Both the position numbers and the translations under genes were made by a program. A stretch of 20,475 bases of DNA. It comes from Clostridiales bacterium. Its GTDB lineage: Bacteria > Bacillota > Clostridia > Christensenellales > Borkfalkiaceae. Positions 7,802 to 15,543 of the stretch are shown one piece after another. Position 1 is the first letter of the stretch. Every line of letters begins with the position of its first letter. The stretch spans positions 212,929-233,403 of the forward strand of contig DPQQ01000001.1 of NCBI GenBank assembly GCA_003538975.1, written 5' to 3'. Under the pieces are notes generated by a model. It made no database searches. It was given only the letters and a program-made list of their open reading frames with translations, and was not told the DNA's origin.

Positions 7802-8674
7802 TTAGTTTGCCTTTGCCGCGACCTTTTTATGCTTTTTTAAAGGCTTTTTCGCCTGTTTTGCTTCCTTTTTACCGTTTTTCAGAAGAATTTTCAGCGCGGA
7901 GGCAGCGGCTTCCTTCTGGGCGGCTTTTTTGCTTTTGCCCTTGCCGCTCGCAACGGTTTTGCCGTTTATCGTTACGGCTTCGGTAAATTCCGGCGAATTG
8001 TCCGGTCCGGTTTTACCCGACTGTTCGTACTTTATCTCGCCGAGCTTAAACTTCTGAACGTATTCCTGAAGTTCGGTCTTAGGATCTTTCGAAACGGCGT
8101 TTAACGTTAAAACTTCGCTTTTCTTTTCCGTTTTTTTGTTTTCCTTTGACGCGACTTTATCGGATTTAACTAAAGAATTTTCATCCTTTTTAGCGGCTTT
8201 TTTATTCTGTCTTGAAACAAAGCCCTGCTGTTTGCTGTTTTTGAGTACCGTGCGGTAAATAAACTTTTCAGCTTCATTAAGACCGCCGTCGATATAAATG
8301 CCGGCGACCAAAGCCTCATATAAGCTCGAAAAGAACTTTTCGTTTTTATCCTTATTGCCGGCAAGACTTTTGCCGAGATTTATATGCCCGTCGAGTCCGA
8401 GTCCGAATATCACTTCGGTAAGCGGTTCCTTGGAAACAAGATTCTTTCTTCTTTCGGTAAGCTTACCTTCGTCTTCGTCCGGATAAGAGTTAAAAAGATA
8501 TTCCGTAACGACGAAATCGAGAATTTTATCCCCGAAAAATTCGAGCCGTTCGTTGTTCTTCTCGCCCGGGTGTTCGTTAGCGTAAGAAGCGTGCGTAAAA
8601 CATTGGCGGAAAAGTTCTATATCTCTGAACTTATAGCCTATTATCGCTTCGCATTCCGATAGTTCGAAAATCAT
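7802..8674 (-). CDS. rnc: Ribonuclease III, with an unusual catalytic residue and Lys-rich extensions
   Basis: RNase III cuts double-stranded RNA in rRNA maturation and mRNA turnover. The 290-residue protein has the nuclease domain (about 1-150), with signature N-E-R-L-E-F-F-G-D (41-49) supplying Glu45 and Asp49, and a double-stranded-RNA-binding domain (about 197-265, ending K-S-K-K-A-A-Q-K-E-A-A). In the second catalytic segment S-S-L-Y-E-A-L-V-A-G, Glu120 is kept but the position of E. coli Asp114 is Ser117. A Lys/Glu/Ser-rich linker (about 151-196) and a Lys-rich tail (about 268-290) make it longer than the usual 220-240 residues. I start at the ATG at 8674, overlapping the plsX stop codon (TAATG); a longer frame begins inside plsX without family similarity. 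The reading frame is unbroken. Confidence 0.93.
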   Translation of the reverse strand: MIFELSECEAIIGYKFRDIELFRQCFTHASYANEHPGEKNNERLEFFGDKILDFVVTEYLFNSYPDEDEGKLTERRKNLVSKEPLTEVIFGLGLDGHINLGKSLAGNKDKNEKFFSSLYEALVAGIYIDGGLNEAEKFIYRTVLKNSKQQGFVSRQNKKAAKKDENSLVKSDKVASKENKKTEKKSEVLTLNAVSKDPKTELQEYVQKFKLGEIKYEQSGKTGPDNSPEFTEAVTINGKTVASGKGKSKKAAQKEAAASALKILLKNGKKEAKQAKKPLKKHKKVAAKAN

Positions 8675-9693
8675 TATGCGTTTTCTCCGGCAAGTTCGTT
8701 GAATCTGTCTCTCATCGCTTCGACCGCGCCCGAGCATATTACGTCGTACGCCTGAAGCACCGAATTCATAATGGTGTTTTCGTTAGAAGATCCGTGGGAT
8801 TTGATTATAAGCTTGTTTACGCCGAGAAACAGCGCGCCGCCTTCGTTATTGTAGTCGAGCTTTTTTCTTAATGTGTTAAACGTCGGCTTCAATAATGCCC
8901 CGCCGATTTTTGCCTTTAATCCGCCCGAATATATGCCTGTTTTTAAAAGCTTCATGACCATACCCGCAGCGCCTTCGATAGACTTTAAGGCGACGTTGCC
9001 CGAAAACCCGTCGCATACGACCACGTCGTACTTACCGGACAAAATATCTCTCGCTTCCATATTGCCTACAAAGTTGATGTTCTTCATTTCCTTAAGTCTC
9101 GGGAATACTTCATGCGTCAGGGCGTTGCCCTTTTTGTCTTCGGTACCGTTGCATAAAAGGGCTACTCTCGGATTTTCGATTTTAAGGGCGAACTTCGCGT
9201 ATTCGTTGCCGAGAACCGCAAAATCCACCAGATTTTCGGGTTTGCAGTCAGCGTTCGCTCCTACGTCGAGCATGAGAACGTTCCCGCCCGAAACGGTCGG
9301 AAGCGTCGGGCAGAGCGCGGGACGGCTTACGCCCCTTATTCTTCCTATTTTTAAGGTCGCGCCTACTAAAACCGCACCGGTGGAACCGGCAGAAACGAGA
9401 GCCTTTGCGTCGTCGTTTTCTTTAAGTTCCTTGAACGCCACGCAGAGCGAAGAATCGGGTTTCGATTTTATCGCGACGGTGGGTTCTTCGTTACACGAAA
9501 TAACGGTTTCGGAATTAAGCACCGAAATTCTTTCTTTATCGTATTCGAGCGTAGATAAAATGTCGTTTACCGGATTTTCGTTTCCGACCAGAACGACGTC
9601 GAAGCCCGTTCTTTTATTTACGGCGGCTACCGCGCCTTTTACTATCGCTTCGGGCGAGTTGTCCCCGCCGAAAGCGTCCACTAAAATTTTCAT
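8674..9693 (-). CDS. plsX: Phosphate acyltransferase PlsX
   Basis: PlsX converts acyl-ACP and phosphate to acyl-phosphate, the acyl donor for PlsY in phosphatidic acid synthesis, at the inner face of the membrane. The 339-residue protein begins M-K-I-L-V-D-A-F-G-G-D-N-S-P, the family signature, and continues with S-A-G-S-T-G-A-V-L-V-G-A (about 102-113), D-V-G-A-N-A-D-C-K-P (about 143-152) and V-C-D-G-F-S-G-N-V (about 230-238). I choose the ATG at 9693, with AGGG seven bases before it, over an in-frame TTG two codons upstream that sits too close to that site. It follows asnS by 22 bases and overlaps rnc by one base. acpP, frequent between plsX and rnc in Bacillota, is absent. Confidence 0.96.
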   Translation of the reverse strand: MKILVDAFGGDNSPEAIVKGAVAAVNKRTGFDVVLVGNENPVNDILSTLEYDKERISVLNSETVISCNEEPTVAIKSKPDSSLCVAFKELKENDDAKALVSAGSTGAVLVGATLKIGRIRGVSRPALCPTLPTVSGGNVLMLDVGANADCKPENLVDFAVLGNEYAKFALKIENPRVALLCNGTEDKKGNALTHEVFPRLKEMKNINFVGNMEARDILSGKYDVVVCDGFSGNVALKSIEGAAGMVMKLLKTGIYSGGLKAKIGGALLKPTFNTLRKKLDYNNEGGALFLGVNKLIIKSHGSSNENTIMNSVLQAYDVICSGAVEAMRDRFNELAGENA

Positions 9694-9715
9694 ATTCAAT
9701 CCCTTTGTCCTATTT

Positions 9716-11110
9716 TTAATATTCCAGATTGTTTACCGTTCTGGGATAAGGAATAACGTCCCTTATGTTGCCTATGCCGGTTAAGTACATAACCATTCTT
9801 TCGAACCCCATGCCGAAGCCTGAATGTACTACCCCGCCGTACTTTCTTAAGTCGAGATAAAATTTATAATCTTCTTCTTTAAGACCGAGTTCGTTCATGC
9901 GTTTGAGCAAAAGATCGTATCTTTCTTCTCTCTGCGAGCCGCCGCAAAGTTCGCCGATGCCGGGAACGAGAAGGTCGGCTGCCGCAACGGTCTTGCCGTC
10001 GTCGTTCAGTCTCATGTAAAACGCCTTTATTTCTTTCGGATAGTCCGTTAAAAATACGGGTTTTTTATAAACTTCCTCGGTTAAATATCTCTCGTGTTCA
10101 CTCTGAAGGTCCGCGCCCCAGTATACGGGAAATTCGAACTTGTCCTTTACGTTTTCGAGAATGGAAACGGCTTCGGTATAAGTTAAGCGTTTGAATTCGT
10201 TATCGAGGACGTTTCTTAGTCTCGCCATAAGTCCGGTATCCACGAATCTGTTCAGAAAGTCGAGTTCCTGCGGGCAGGTCTTCATAACGTGAGCGATTAT
10301 GTATTTTACCATCGCTTCTTCGACGTCCATGTCTTCCGAAAGATCGGCAAAAGCCATTTCGGGTTCTATCATCCAGAATTCCGCCGCGTGACGAACGGTA
10401 TTCGATCTTTCCGCTCTGAAAGTCGGTCCGAAGGTATAAACGTTGCCGAATGCCATAGCGTAAGTTTCGGCGGAAAGCTGTCCGGATACCGTAAGAGAAG
10501 CGGGTTTGCCGAAAAAGTCCTTTTTATAATCGACGTTGCCGTCTTTATCCTTGGGTACGTTTTTAAGGTCGAGCGTCGTTACCTGGAACATCGCCCCCGC
10601 GCCTTCGCAGTCGCTGCCCGTAATAATGGGCGTGTGAACGTAAACGAAACCCCTTTCGTTAAAAAAGGAGTGAATGGCGAAAGCCGCCTCGCTTCTTATT
10701 CTGAATACCGCGTTGAAAGTATTGGTTCTCGGACGAAGATGCGCTATCTCGCGCAAAAATTCCATGCTGTGACGCTTTTTCTGAAGCGGATAATCGGGCG
10801 TCGAAGTTCCCAGAACGACTACTTTGTCCGCGGATATTTCAAACGGCTGACGGTTTTCGGGCGTGAGTAAAAGAGTACCCGTAACTTCGAAAGCCGCGCC
10901 TACGTTCTGCTTTACGACTTCGTCGTAGTTATCGAGTTTTTCGGTCGAAACGACTACCTGACAGTTCTTAAAGTTTGTTCCGTCGGAAAGTTCGATAAAT
11001 CCGAAAGATTTGGAATCTCTTATGGTTTTTGCCCAGCCGCTTATTCTGACTGTCTTGCCCGAAAATGCTTCGGGATTTGAAAATATATCTTTTAATAAAG
11101 TTCTTTTCAT
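9716..11110 (-). CDS. asnS: Asparaginyl-tRNA synthetase
   Basis: AsnRS charges tRNA-Asn with asparagine directly, so this organism need not rely on the amidotransferase route for Asn-tRNA. The 464-residue protein has an N-terminal anticodon-binding OB fold (about 1-110, V-R-I-S-G-W-A-K-T-I-R-D) and a class II catalytic core. Motif 1 is near F-V-Y-V-H-T-P-I-I-T, motif 2 is F-R-A-E-R-S-N-T-V-R-H, and motif 3 is G-F-G-M-G-F-E-R-M near the C-terminus. The ending I-R-D-V-I-P-Y-P-R-T is typical of AsnRS rather than AspRS. Start ATG with an AAGG-type site. It is first in the asnS-plsX-rnc-smc-ftsY operon, behind a clear promoter. No T-box leader is visible. Confidence 0.96.
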   Translation of the reverse strand: MKRTLLKDIFSNPEAFSGKTVRISGWAKTIRDSKSFGFIELSDGTNFKNCQVVVSTEKLDNYDEVVKQNVGAAFEVTGTLLLTPENRQPFEISADKVVVLGTSTPDYPLQKKRHSMEFLREIAHLRPRTNTFNAVFRIRSEAAFAIHSFFNERGFVYVHTPIITGSDCEGAGAMFQVTTLDLKNVPKDKDGNVDYKKDFFGKPASLTVSGQLSAETYAMAFGNVYTFGPTFRAERSNTVRHAAEFWMIEPEMAFADLSEDMDVEEAMVKYIIAHVMKTCPQELDFLNRFVDTGLMARLRNVLDNEFKRLTYTEAVSILENVKDKFEFPVYWGADLQSEHERYLTEEVYKKPVFLTDYPKEIKAFYMRLNDDGKTVAAADLLVPGIGELCGGSQREERYDLLLKRMNELGLKEEDYKFYLDLRKYGGVVHSGFGMGFERMVMYLTGIGNIRDVIPYPRTVNNLEY

Positions 11111-11164
11111 AAAAAATACCTTACTTTGACGGCTATACGCCGATTTTAATTATTTACTTAGACT

Positions 11165-11193
11165 ATTTTAACATTTTTAAGCGCGTTTTTCAA
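11165..11193 (-). promoter_or_regulatory. Sigma-A promoter of the asnS-to-ftsY operon
   Basis: Minus-strand TTGAAA (11188-11193), 17-base spacer, TAAAAT (11165-11170). The leader to asnS is about 50 bases. No other strong promoter was noticed inside the operon, so this one probably serves all five genes. Confidence 0.7.
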
Positions 11194-11303
11194 GTATTTT
11201 CAAAAAGATATGTAGGCTTTATATAATATTTATTATATAACTGCATTATAAAAGAAGTATTTTTGTCGCAACAAACGTTATAAATAAAAATTTCCGGCAC
11301 AAA

Positions 11304-11326
11304 AAAGACGGGCGTCGCCCGTCTTT
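11304..11326 (-). terminator. Intrinsic terminator after the membrane-protein gene
   Basis: AAAGACGGGC (11304-11313) pairs perfectly with GCCCGTCTTT (11317-11326) around a three-base loop. A TTTTTT run follows on the minus strand, about 25 bases after the stop codon of the gene ending at 11350. The other side is also T-rich (CGGTTTTTATTTTT). Confidence 0.85.
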
Positions 11327-11349
11327 CGGTTTTTATTTTTTTGTTTTGA

Positions 11350-12264
11350 TTATACTTTATATTTGCCTTTCGCGGCGTAAATTCTGAACACGACGTAAGC
11401 GGCTATCGAAACAAAGAAGCCTATTACCGGAACGGCAGTCATACCATAAGTCAGGTCGTCGTTATAAGTAGAGATGGATTCAAAGTGGAACTTGCCGCCG
11501 GCCGTCCCGAGATCTCTTCCCGAATATTTATATTCGAGCTTGGTGTAAATAAAGCCCATAAGGATAAACGACAGGATAATAACGATGATCATGAATACGT
11601 TTACCGATATAAGAGATTTCCCCGTCGCTTCCTTCCTCGAAGAGAAAAATCCGAGAGCTATCGACAGTAAAATTATACCGAACATTATAAGAATCAGAAG
11701 GGTTAAAAATCCCGCTACTCTGAAGTCTCTGCTTTCGTTAAGTATCATCGAGTACCCCGTGAACTCCTGTTTGAAGTCGTTGGGATATTCGGTTATAAGG
11801 AAAAACGCTCTCGCGGTCGACTGTTCGCCGAGATATTTTTTACAGCTCTCCGTATCGAATTCGAGGTCGAATTTAACATACTTCTGCGTGGGAGCGTAAT
11901 ATGTGTTTACGGTAAAAGTATTCGCCTTTTCTTCGCCGTAAGCGGAGCAGTAAGATTCTTCGTACTGTTCGTTTATAACGTAGCTGCCGTTCTTGTAAAC
12001 GACGTTTTTTACTCTGAGATCGGCTATGTTGCTAGCCCCCGTATCCTTGTCGAACTCGAACGTCGCGGGAGTACCGTCGGAGCTGACGAGTTCTATGTTG
12101 AAGCTTTTTGTTTCGTTCGCGTAGTCGTACGTCGCGATCGGTCTTACCGTGTACGATACGTGGAGATACTGAAAAAAGAACAGTCCGAGAGTTATTACTA
12201 TAAGGGCTATCGCCGTTATATAACAGATCGTGCTGTACTTTTCGAATTTTTTCTCTTTTAACAT
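11350..12264 (-). CDS. Membrane protein of unknown function with a large extracytoplasmic domain
   Basis: I do not recognise this 304-residue protein. It has one N-terminal membrane helix (about 12-34), an outside domain of about 150 residues (35-182) rich in Tyr, Thr and Asn, then helices at about 184-207, 220-240 and 274-296. A second short loop (about 241-273) lies between the last two. With the N-terminus inside, as its Lys-rich start suggests, both loops face out. The outside domain has two cysteines (106 and 141) that could form a disulfide. No catalytic motif or repeat stands out. It is monocistronic, with a strong promoter, a good GGAGG site before the ATG, and a terminator after it, so it is likely a real, expressed gene. 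Its place between asnS and valS gives no functional clue. Confidence 0.85.
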   Translation of the reverse strand: MLKEKKFEKYSTICYITAIALIVITLGLFFFQYLHVSYTVRPIATYDYANETKSFNIELVSSDGTPATFEFDKDTGASNIADLRVKNVVYKNGSYVINEQYEESYCSAYGEEKANTFTVNTYYAPTQKYVKFDLEFDTESCKKYLGEQSTARAFFLITEYPNDFKQEFTGYSMILNESRDFRVAGFLTLLILIMFGIILLSIALGFFSSRKEATGKSLISVNVFMIIVIILSFILMGFIYTKLEYKYSGRDLGTAGGKFHFESISTYNDDLTYGMTAVPVIGFFVSIAAYVVFRIYAAKGKYKV

Positions 12265-12353
12265 TTATTCCTCCGGACTTTTCAGCCGCCGGACGATTTT
12301 TACCGCCCGGACATATTCAAAAAGTCGCCATAACAGCTTATTTTACTTTAATT

Positions 12354-12382
12354 ATAATATCACACTTTAAGCGGTGTGTCAA
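12354..12382 (-). promoter_or_regulatory. Sigma-A promoter of the membrane-protein gene
   Basis: Minus-strand TTGACA (12377-12382), 17-base spacer, TATTAT (12354-12359). The leader is about 80 bases and ends in GGAGG (12270-12274) before the ATG. From here to the valS terminator (12383-12556) I see nothing but AT-rich sequence; a short plus-strand frame there has no ribosome-binding site or family pattern. Confidence 0.75.
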
Positions 12383-12556
12383 TACGCTTTTCACTTATTT
12401 TGGCTGCTATTTCCAAAAATTCGTGTCGTTTTTGCGGAACTTTTGTTAATAATAAACATTTTTAACATTTTCGCCGTCCGTCGCCGTTTTTACAAAACGA
12501 CTTCCGGCATGCTTTCAAGGCTGTCCTATAAGGCGGATATTTTTTATTTTAAAGCA

Positions 12557-12588
12557 AAAAACAAGGCGTAAAACCGCGCCTTGTTTTT
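12557..12588 (-). terminator. Intrinsic terminator of valS
   Basis: A 12-bp perfect stem, AAAAACAAGGCG (12557-12568) with CGCCTTGTTTTT (12577-12588). T-runs lie on both sides, so it can act in both directions. It is about 35 bases after the valS stop. Confidence 0.85.
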
Positions 12589-12623
12589 ATACCCTTTGCG
12601 GGACTGAATATTCGGTTTCAATC

Positions 12624-15245
12624 TTAATATCCGGCTAATTCTTTTTTAAGCTTTTCTCTCATTTCGAGATATTTTTCAAGCTTTTCCTTTTCGCCGTCGA
12701 CCAGAGCTTTGGGAGCCTTGCCGATAAAGCCTTTATTGTTTAATTTGCCTTCCGAACGCTTTATTTCGTCTTCGCACTTTTCAAGCTCTTTGTTAAGTCT
12801 CGCCTTTTCAGCTTCTTCGTCGACGAGTTCCCCTAACGGAATATAAAGCTCGCACGAAGCAAGCACCTGCGAAACTGTCTTGCAGGTAAGTTCCGTCTTG
12901 TCTTCGATGAATATTATGTCCGAAACTCCGGCTAACTTCTGAATATAAACGGATCCCTTCCTGATAGCCGCTTTCACGTCCGATTTAACGTAAAGTTCAA
13001 CCTTTTTGGAAGGAGCTACGTTAAGTTTCGCCTTTACGTTTCTTACAGCCTTTATTATCGAAGTAACGGGTTCGAGATCTTTTACCGCTTTCGCATAATT
13101 GAACTTCGGATTGTATCTCGGAAACTCCGCAACCATTATGTCGCCGGTAACGCCGGGGATATTCGAATAAATTTCCTGCGTGACGAACGGAACGAACGGA
13201 TGAAGAAGTTTAAGCGTCTCTTTAAGAACGTAAACGAGTACGCTTACGGTATCGTCTCTCGCGGTTTCGTCGTCGCCGTAAAGCACGGGCTTAGTGAGTT
13301 CGATATACCAGTCGCAGAAGTCGTTCCATACGAAGTCGTAAAGCTTGGCGAGAGCTATACCCATTTCGTATCTTTCCATGTTTACGGTAACGTCTCTTAT
13401 CGCCTTGTTGAGCTTGGTTATTATCCACTTGTCCGCAACGCTCAGCTTGCAGTCAGAAAGATTTTTGATTTCTTTACCTTCGGCGTTCATGAGAACGAAT
13501 CTCGAAGCGTTCCAGATTTTGTTCATGAAGTTTCTCGAACCTTCGAGCTTTTCGTCCGAAAAACGCATGTCACTGCCGGGAGCTATGCCGTTTATGAGCG
13601 AAAATCTGAGCGTGTCCGCGCCGTATTGATCGATAATCTTCAAAGGATCTATGCCGTTGCCCAGAGACTTACTCATCTTTCTGCCCTGCGCGTCTCTTAC
13701 GAGTCCGTGGATGAGAACGTCCTTAAAAGGTATTCTGTTCATGTGTTCGAGTCCGGAGAAAATCATCCTCGCTACCCAGAAGAAGATTATATCGTAACCG
13801 GTAACGAGAACGTCCGTCGGGTAAAAATAATCGAGATCGGGAGTTTTGTCGGGATAGCCGAGAGTCGAGAACGGCCACAATGCGGACGAGAACCAGGTAT
13901 CTAAAACGTCTTCGTCCTGTCTGATATGCGTTCCGCCGCACTTCGGACAGACGGTTACGTTTTCTTTCGAAACGGTCATTTCGCCGCAGTCGTCGCAGTA
14001 ATACGCGGGGATTCTGTGTCCCCACCAGAGCTGCCGCGATATACACCAATCTTTAATGTTTTCCATCCAGTTATAATAGATTTTCGAAAATCTTTGCGGG
14101 ATGAATTTTATCTTTTTGTTTTTGACCACTTCCACTGCAGGCTTCGCGAGCGGCTCCATCTTTACGAACCACTGTTTCGAAACGGTCGATTCTACCGTGG
14201 TTCCGCATCTGTAGCAGTGTCCTACGTTATGATGAAGCGGTTCTATTTTAACGAGCGCGCCGAGTTCTTTGAGCTTATTTACGATGACTTCTCTGTATTC
14301 TGATGAAGGCATGCCTTCGTATTCGCCGGCGGCGTCGCCCATTGTTCCGTCGTCTTTTATAACCTTAATCACTTCGAGATTGTGTCTTACGCCTACTTCG
14401 AAGTCGTTCGGATCGTGAGCGGGCGTTATTTTAACCGCGCCCGTGCCGAAATCGAGTTCTACGTAATCGTCGGCTATAACCGGTATCTCTTTATTAAGTA
14501 CGGGCAGAATAAGCGTTTTGCCGACAAGGTGCTTGTATCTCTTGTCTTTGGGGTTTACGGCTACCGCGGTATCGCCGAGCATGGTTTCGGGACGGGAAGT
14601 CGCTACAGTCAGAAATTCGTCGGAATCTTTAACTTTATAATTGATATACCAAAGATGCGAATCTTCTTCTTCGTACTCTACTTCGGCGTCGGAAAGCGCG
14701 GTCTTGCAGTGCGGACACCAGTTGATTATTCTGTTTCCCTGATAAATAAGACCTTTGTTATAAAGGTTTACAAATACTTCTTTAACGGCTCTCGAACACT
14801 TTTCGTCCATGGTAAACGAAAGTCTCGACCAATCGCATGACGAGCCTAACTTTTTAAGCTGTTCGACTATTCTTCCGCCGTACTGTTCCTTCCACGCCCA
14901 GGCGCGCTTTAAGAAGCCTTCTCTGCCGACGTCGTTTTTGGTGAGACCTTCTTTAGCCATCTGTTCGACTATTTTTACTTCGGTCGCGATAGAAGCGTGA
15001 TCGGTCCCTGGGAGCCACAACGCCGCGTAACCCTGCATACGCTTGAAACGTATAAGCGTATCCTGCAAAGTTTCGTCGAGAGCGTGTCCCATGTGGAGCT
15101 GTCCCGTGATGTTCGGGGGCGGTATTACGATCGTGAACGGAAGTTTGTTCGGATCGATAGTCGGTGTAAAGTACCCTTCTTTTTCCCACGTTTTGTAAAT
15201 CCTGTCCTCGAATTCGGAAGGATTGTAGGTTTTTGCCATGTCCAT
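12624..15245 (-). CDS. valS: Valyl-tRNA synthetase
   Basis: ValRS charges tRNA-Val and edits mis-attached threonine. The 873-residue length is normal. The class I signature P-N-I-T-G-Q-L-H-M-G-H puts HMGH at 51-54, and the second signature K-M-S-K-S is near residue 522. Between them is the editing domain (T-S-R-P-E-T-M-L-G-D-T-A) and a Cys-rich zinc knuckle (C-D-D-C-G and C-P-K-C-G) just before the D-T-W-F-S-S-A-L-W-P segment. The anticodon-binding domain and a C-terminal coiled-coil arm, rich in Glu and Lys (about 805-870), finish the protein. Start ATG at 15245 has GGGGA six bases upstream; a second in-frame ATG two codons later is too far from that site. It is monocistronic with its own promoter and terminator and no T-box. 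Confidence 0.97.
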   Translation of the reverse strand: MDMAKTYNPSEFEDRIYKTWEKEGYFTPTIDPNKLPFTIVIPPPNITGQLHMGHALDETLQDTLIRFKRMQGYAALWLPGTDHASIATEVKIVEQMAKEGLTKNDVGREGFLKRAWAWKEQYGGRIVEQLKKLGSSCDWSRLSFTMDEKCSRAVKEVFVNLYNKGLIYQGNRIINWCPHCKTALSDAEVEYEEEDSHLWYINYKVKDSDEFLTVATSRPETMLGDTAVAVNPKDKRYKHLVGKTLILPVLNKEIPVIADDYVELDFGTGAVKITPAHDPNDFEVGVRHNLEVIKVIKDDGTMGDAAGEYEGMPSSEYREVIVNKLKELGALVKIEPLHHNVGHCYRCGTTVESTVSKQWFVKMEPLAKPAVEVVKNKKIKFIPQRFSKIYYNWMENIKDWCISRQLWWGHRIPAYYCDDCGEMTVSKENVTVCPKCGGTHIRQDEDVLDTWFSSALWPFSTLGYPDKTPDLDYFYPTDVLVTGYDIIFFWVARMIFSGLEHMNRIPFKDVLIHGLVRDAQGRKMSKSLGNGIDPLKIIDQYGADTLRFSLINGIAPGSDMRFSDEKLEGSRNFMNKIWNASRFVLMNAEGKEIKNLSDCKLSVADKWIITKLNKAIRDVTVNMERYEMGIALAKLYDFVWNDFCDWYIELTKPVLYGDDETARDDTVSVLVYVLKETLKLLHPFVPFVTQEIYSNIPGVTGDIMVAEFPRYNPKFNYAKAVKDLEPVTSIIKAVRNVKAKLNVAPSKKVELYVKSDVKAAIRKGSVYIQKLAGVSDIIFIEDKTELTCKTVSQVLASCELYIPLGELVDEEAEKARLNKELEKCEDEIKRSEGKLNNKGFIGKAPKALVDGEKEKLEKYLEMREKLKKELAGY

Positions 15246-15337
15246 ATTAAGTCCCCTTCGCCGGTTAAGGCAAATAGTTTATTAAAAATATTTCGTCGTA
15301 CGTAAAAACTTAAACAAAATTTTACAGTCGTTTAATT

Positions 15338-15366
15338 ATTATATCCTTTTTACGTTTTGTTGTCAA
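15338..15366 (-). promoter_or_regulatory. Consensus sigma-A promoter of valS
   Basis: Minus-strand TTGACA (15361-15366), 17-base spacer, TATAAT (15338-15343): both hexamers and the spacing are perfect. The leader is about 85 bases. Confidence 0.85.
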
Positions 15367-15412
15367 CGGACGGCGGGTAAAAAGCGGTTTTACGAGACAA
15401 AAAACTTATTTT

Positions 15413-15529
15413 AGCCGTAATTCAGTTCCTTTTACGGCTCGCTTATGTAACTCGGTTTTTTTATTCCGCATAGAATAATACAAATCGGACGCCGCTTCAG
15501 ACCGTATAAAATAAAAGTCTTTGCGGCGT
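15413..15529 (+). promoter_or_regulatory. Two hairpins upstream of the second ABC importer operon
   Basis: AGCCGTAA (15413-15420) pairs with TTACGGCT (15432-15439). Further on, ACGCCGC (15489-15495) pairs with GCGGCGT (15523-15529), with an inner AGAC/GTCT stem (15499-15502 and 15517-15520), ending five bases before the GGAG site of the binding-protein gene. No good plus-strand promoter was found: candidate -10 boxes (TAGAAT at 15471, TATAAA at 15505) lack a -35 partner. The operon may therefore need an activator. The hairpins are direct observations; their function is a guess. Confidence 0.4.
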
Positions 15530-15543
15530 AAAAAGGAGCTTTG

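Noticed and set aside
8674..8737. Upstream extension of the RNase III frame by 21 codons
   Set aside because: It lies wholly inside plsX, does not resemble RNase III N-termini, and the ATG in the TAATG overlap gives the usual family start.
11111..11170. T-box leader expected in front of asnS, and likewise valS
   Set aside because: No AGGGTGGNACCGCG-type antiterminator sequence or specifier structure is present; both leaders are under 100 bases.
12374..12571. 65-codon plus-strand frame between the membrane-protein gene and valS
   Set aside because: No ribosome-binding site, overlaps the promoter of one gene and the terminator of the other, and has no family pattern.
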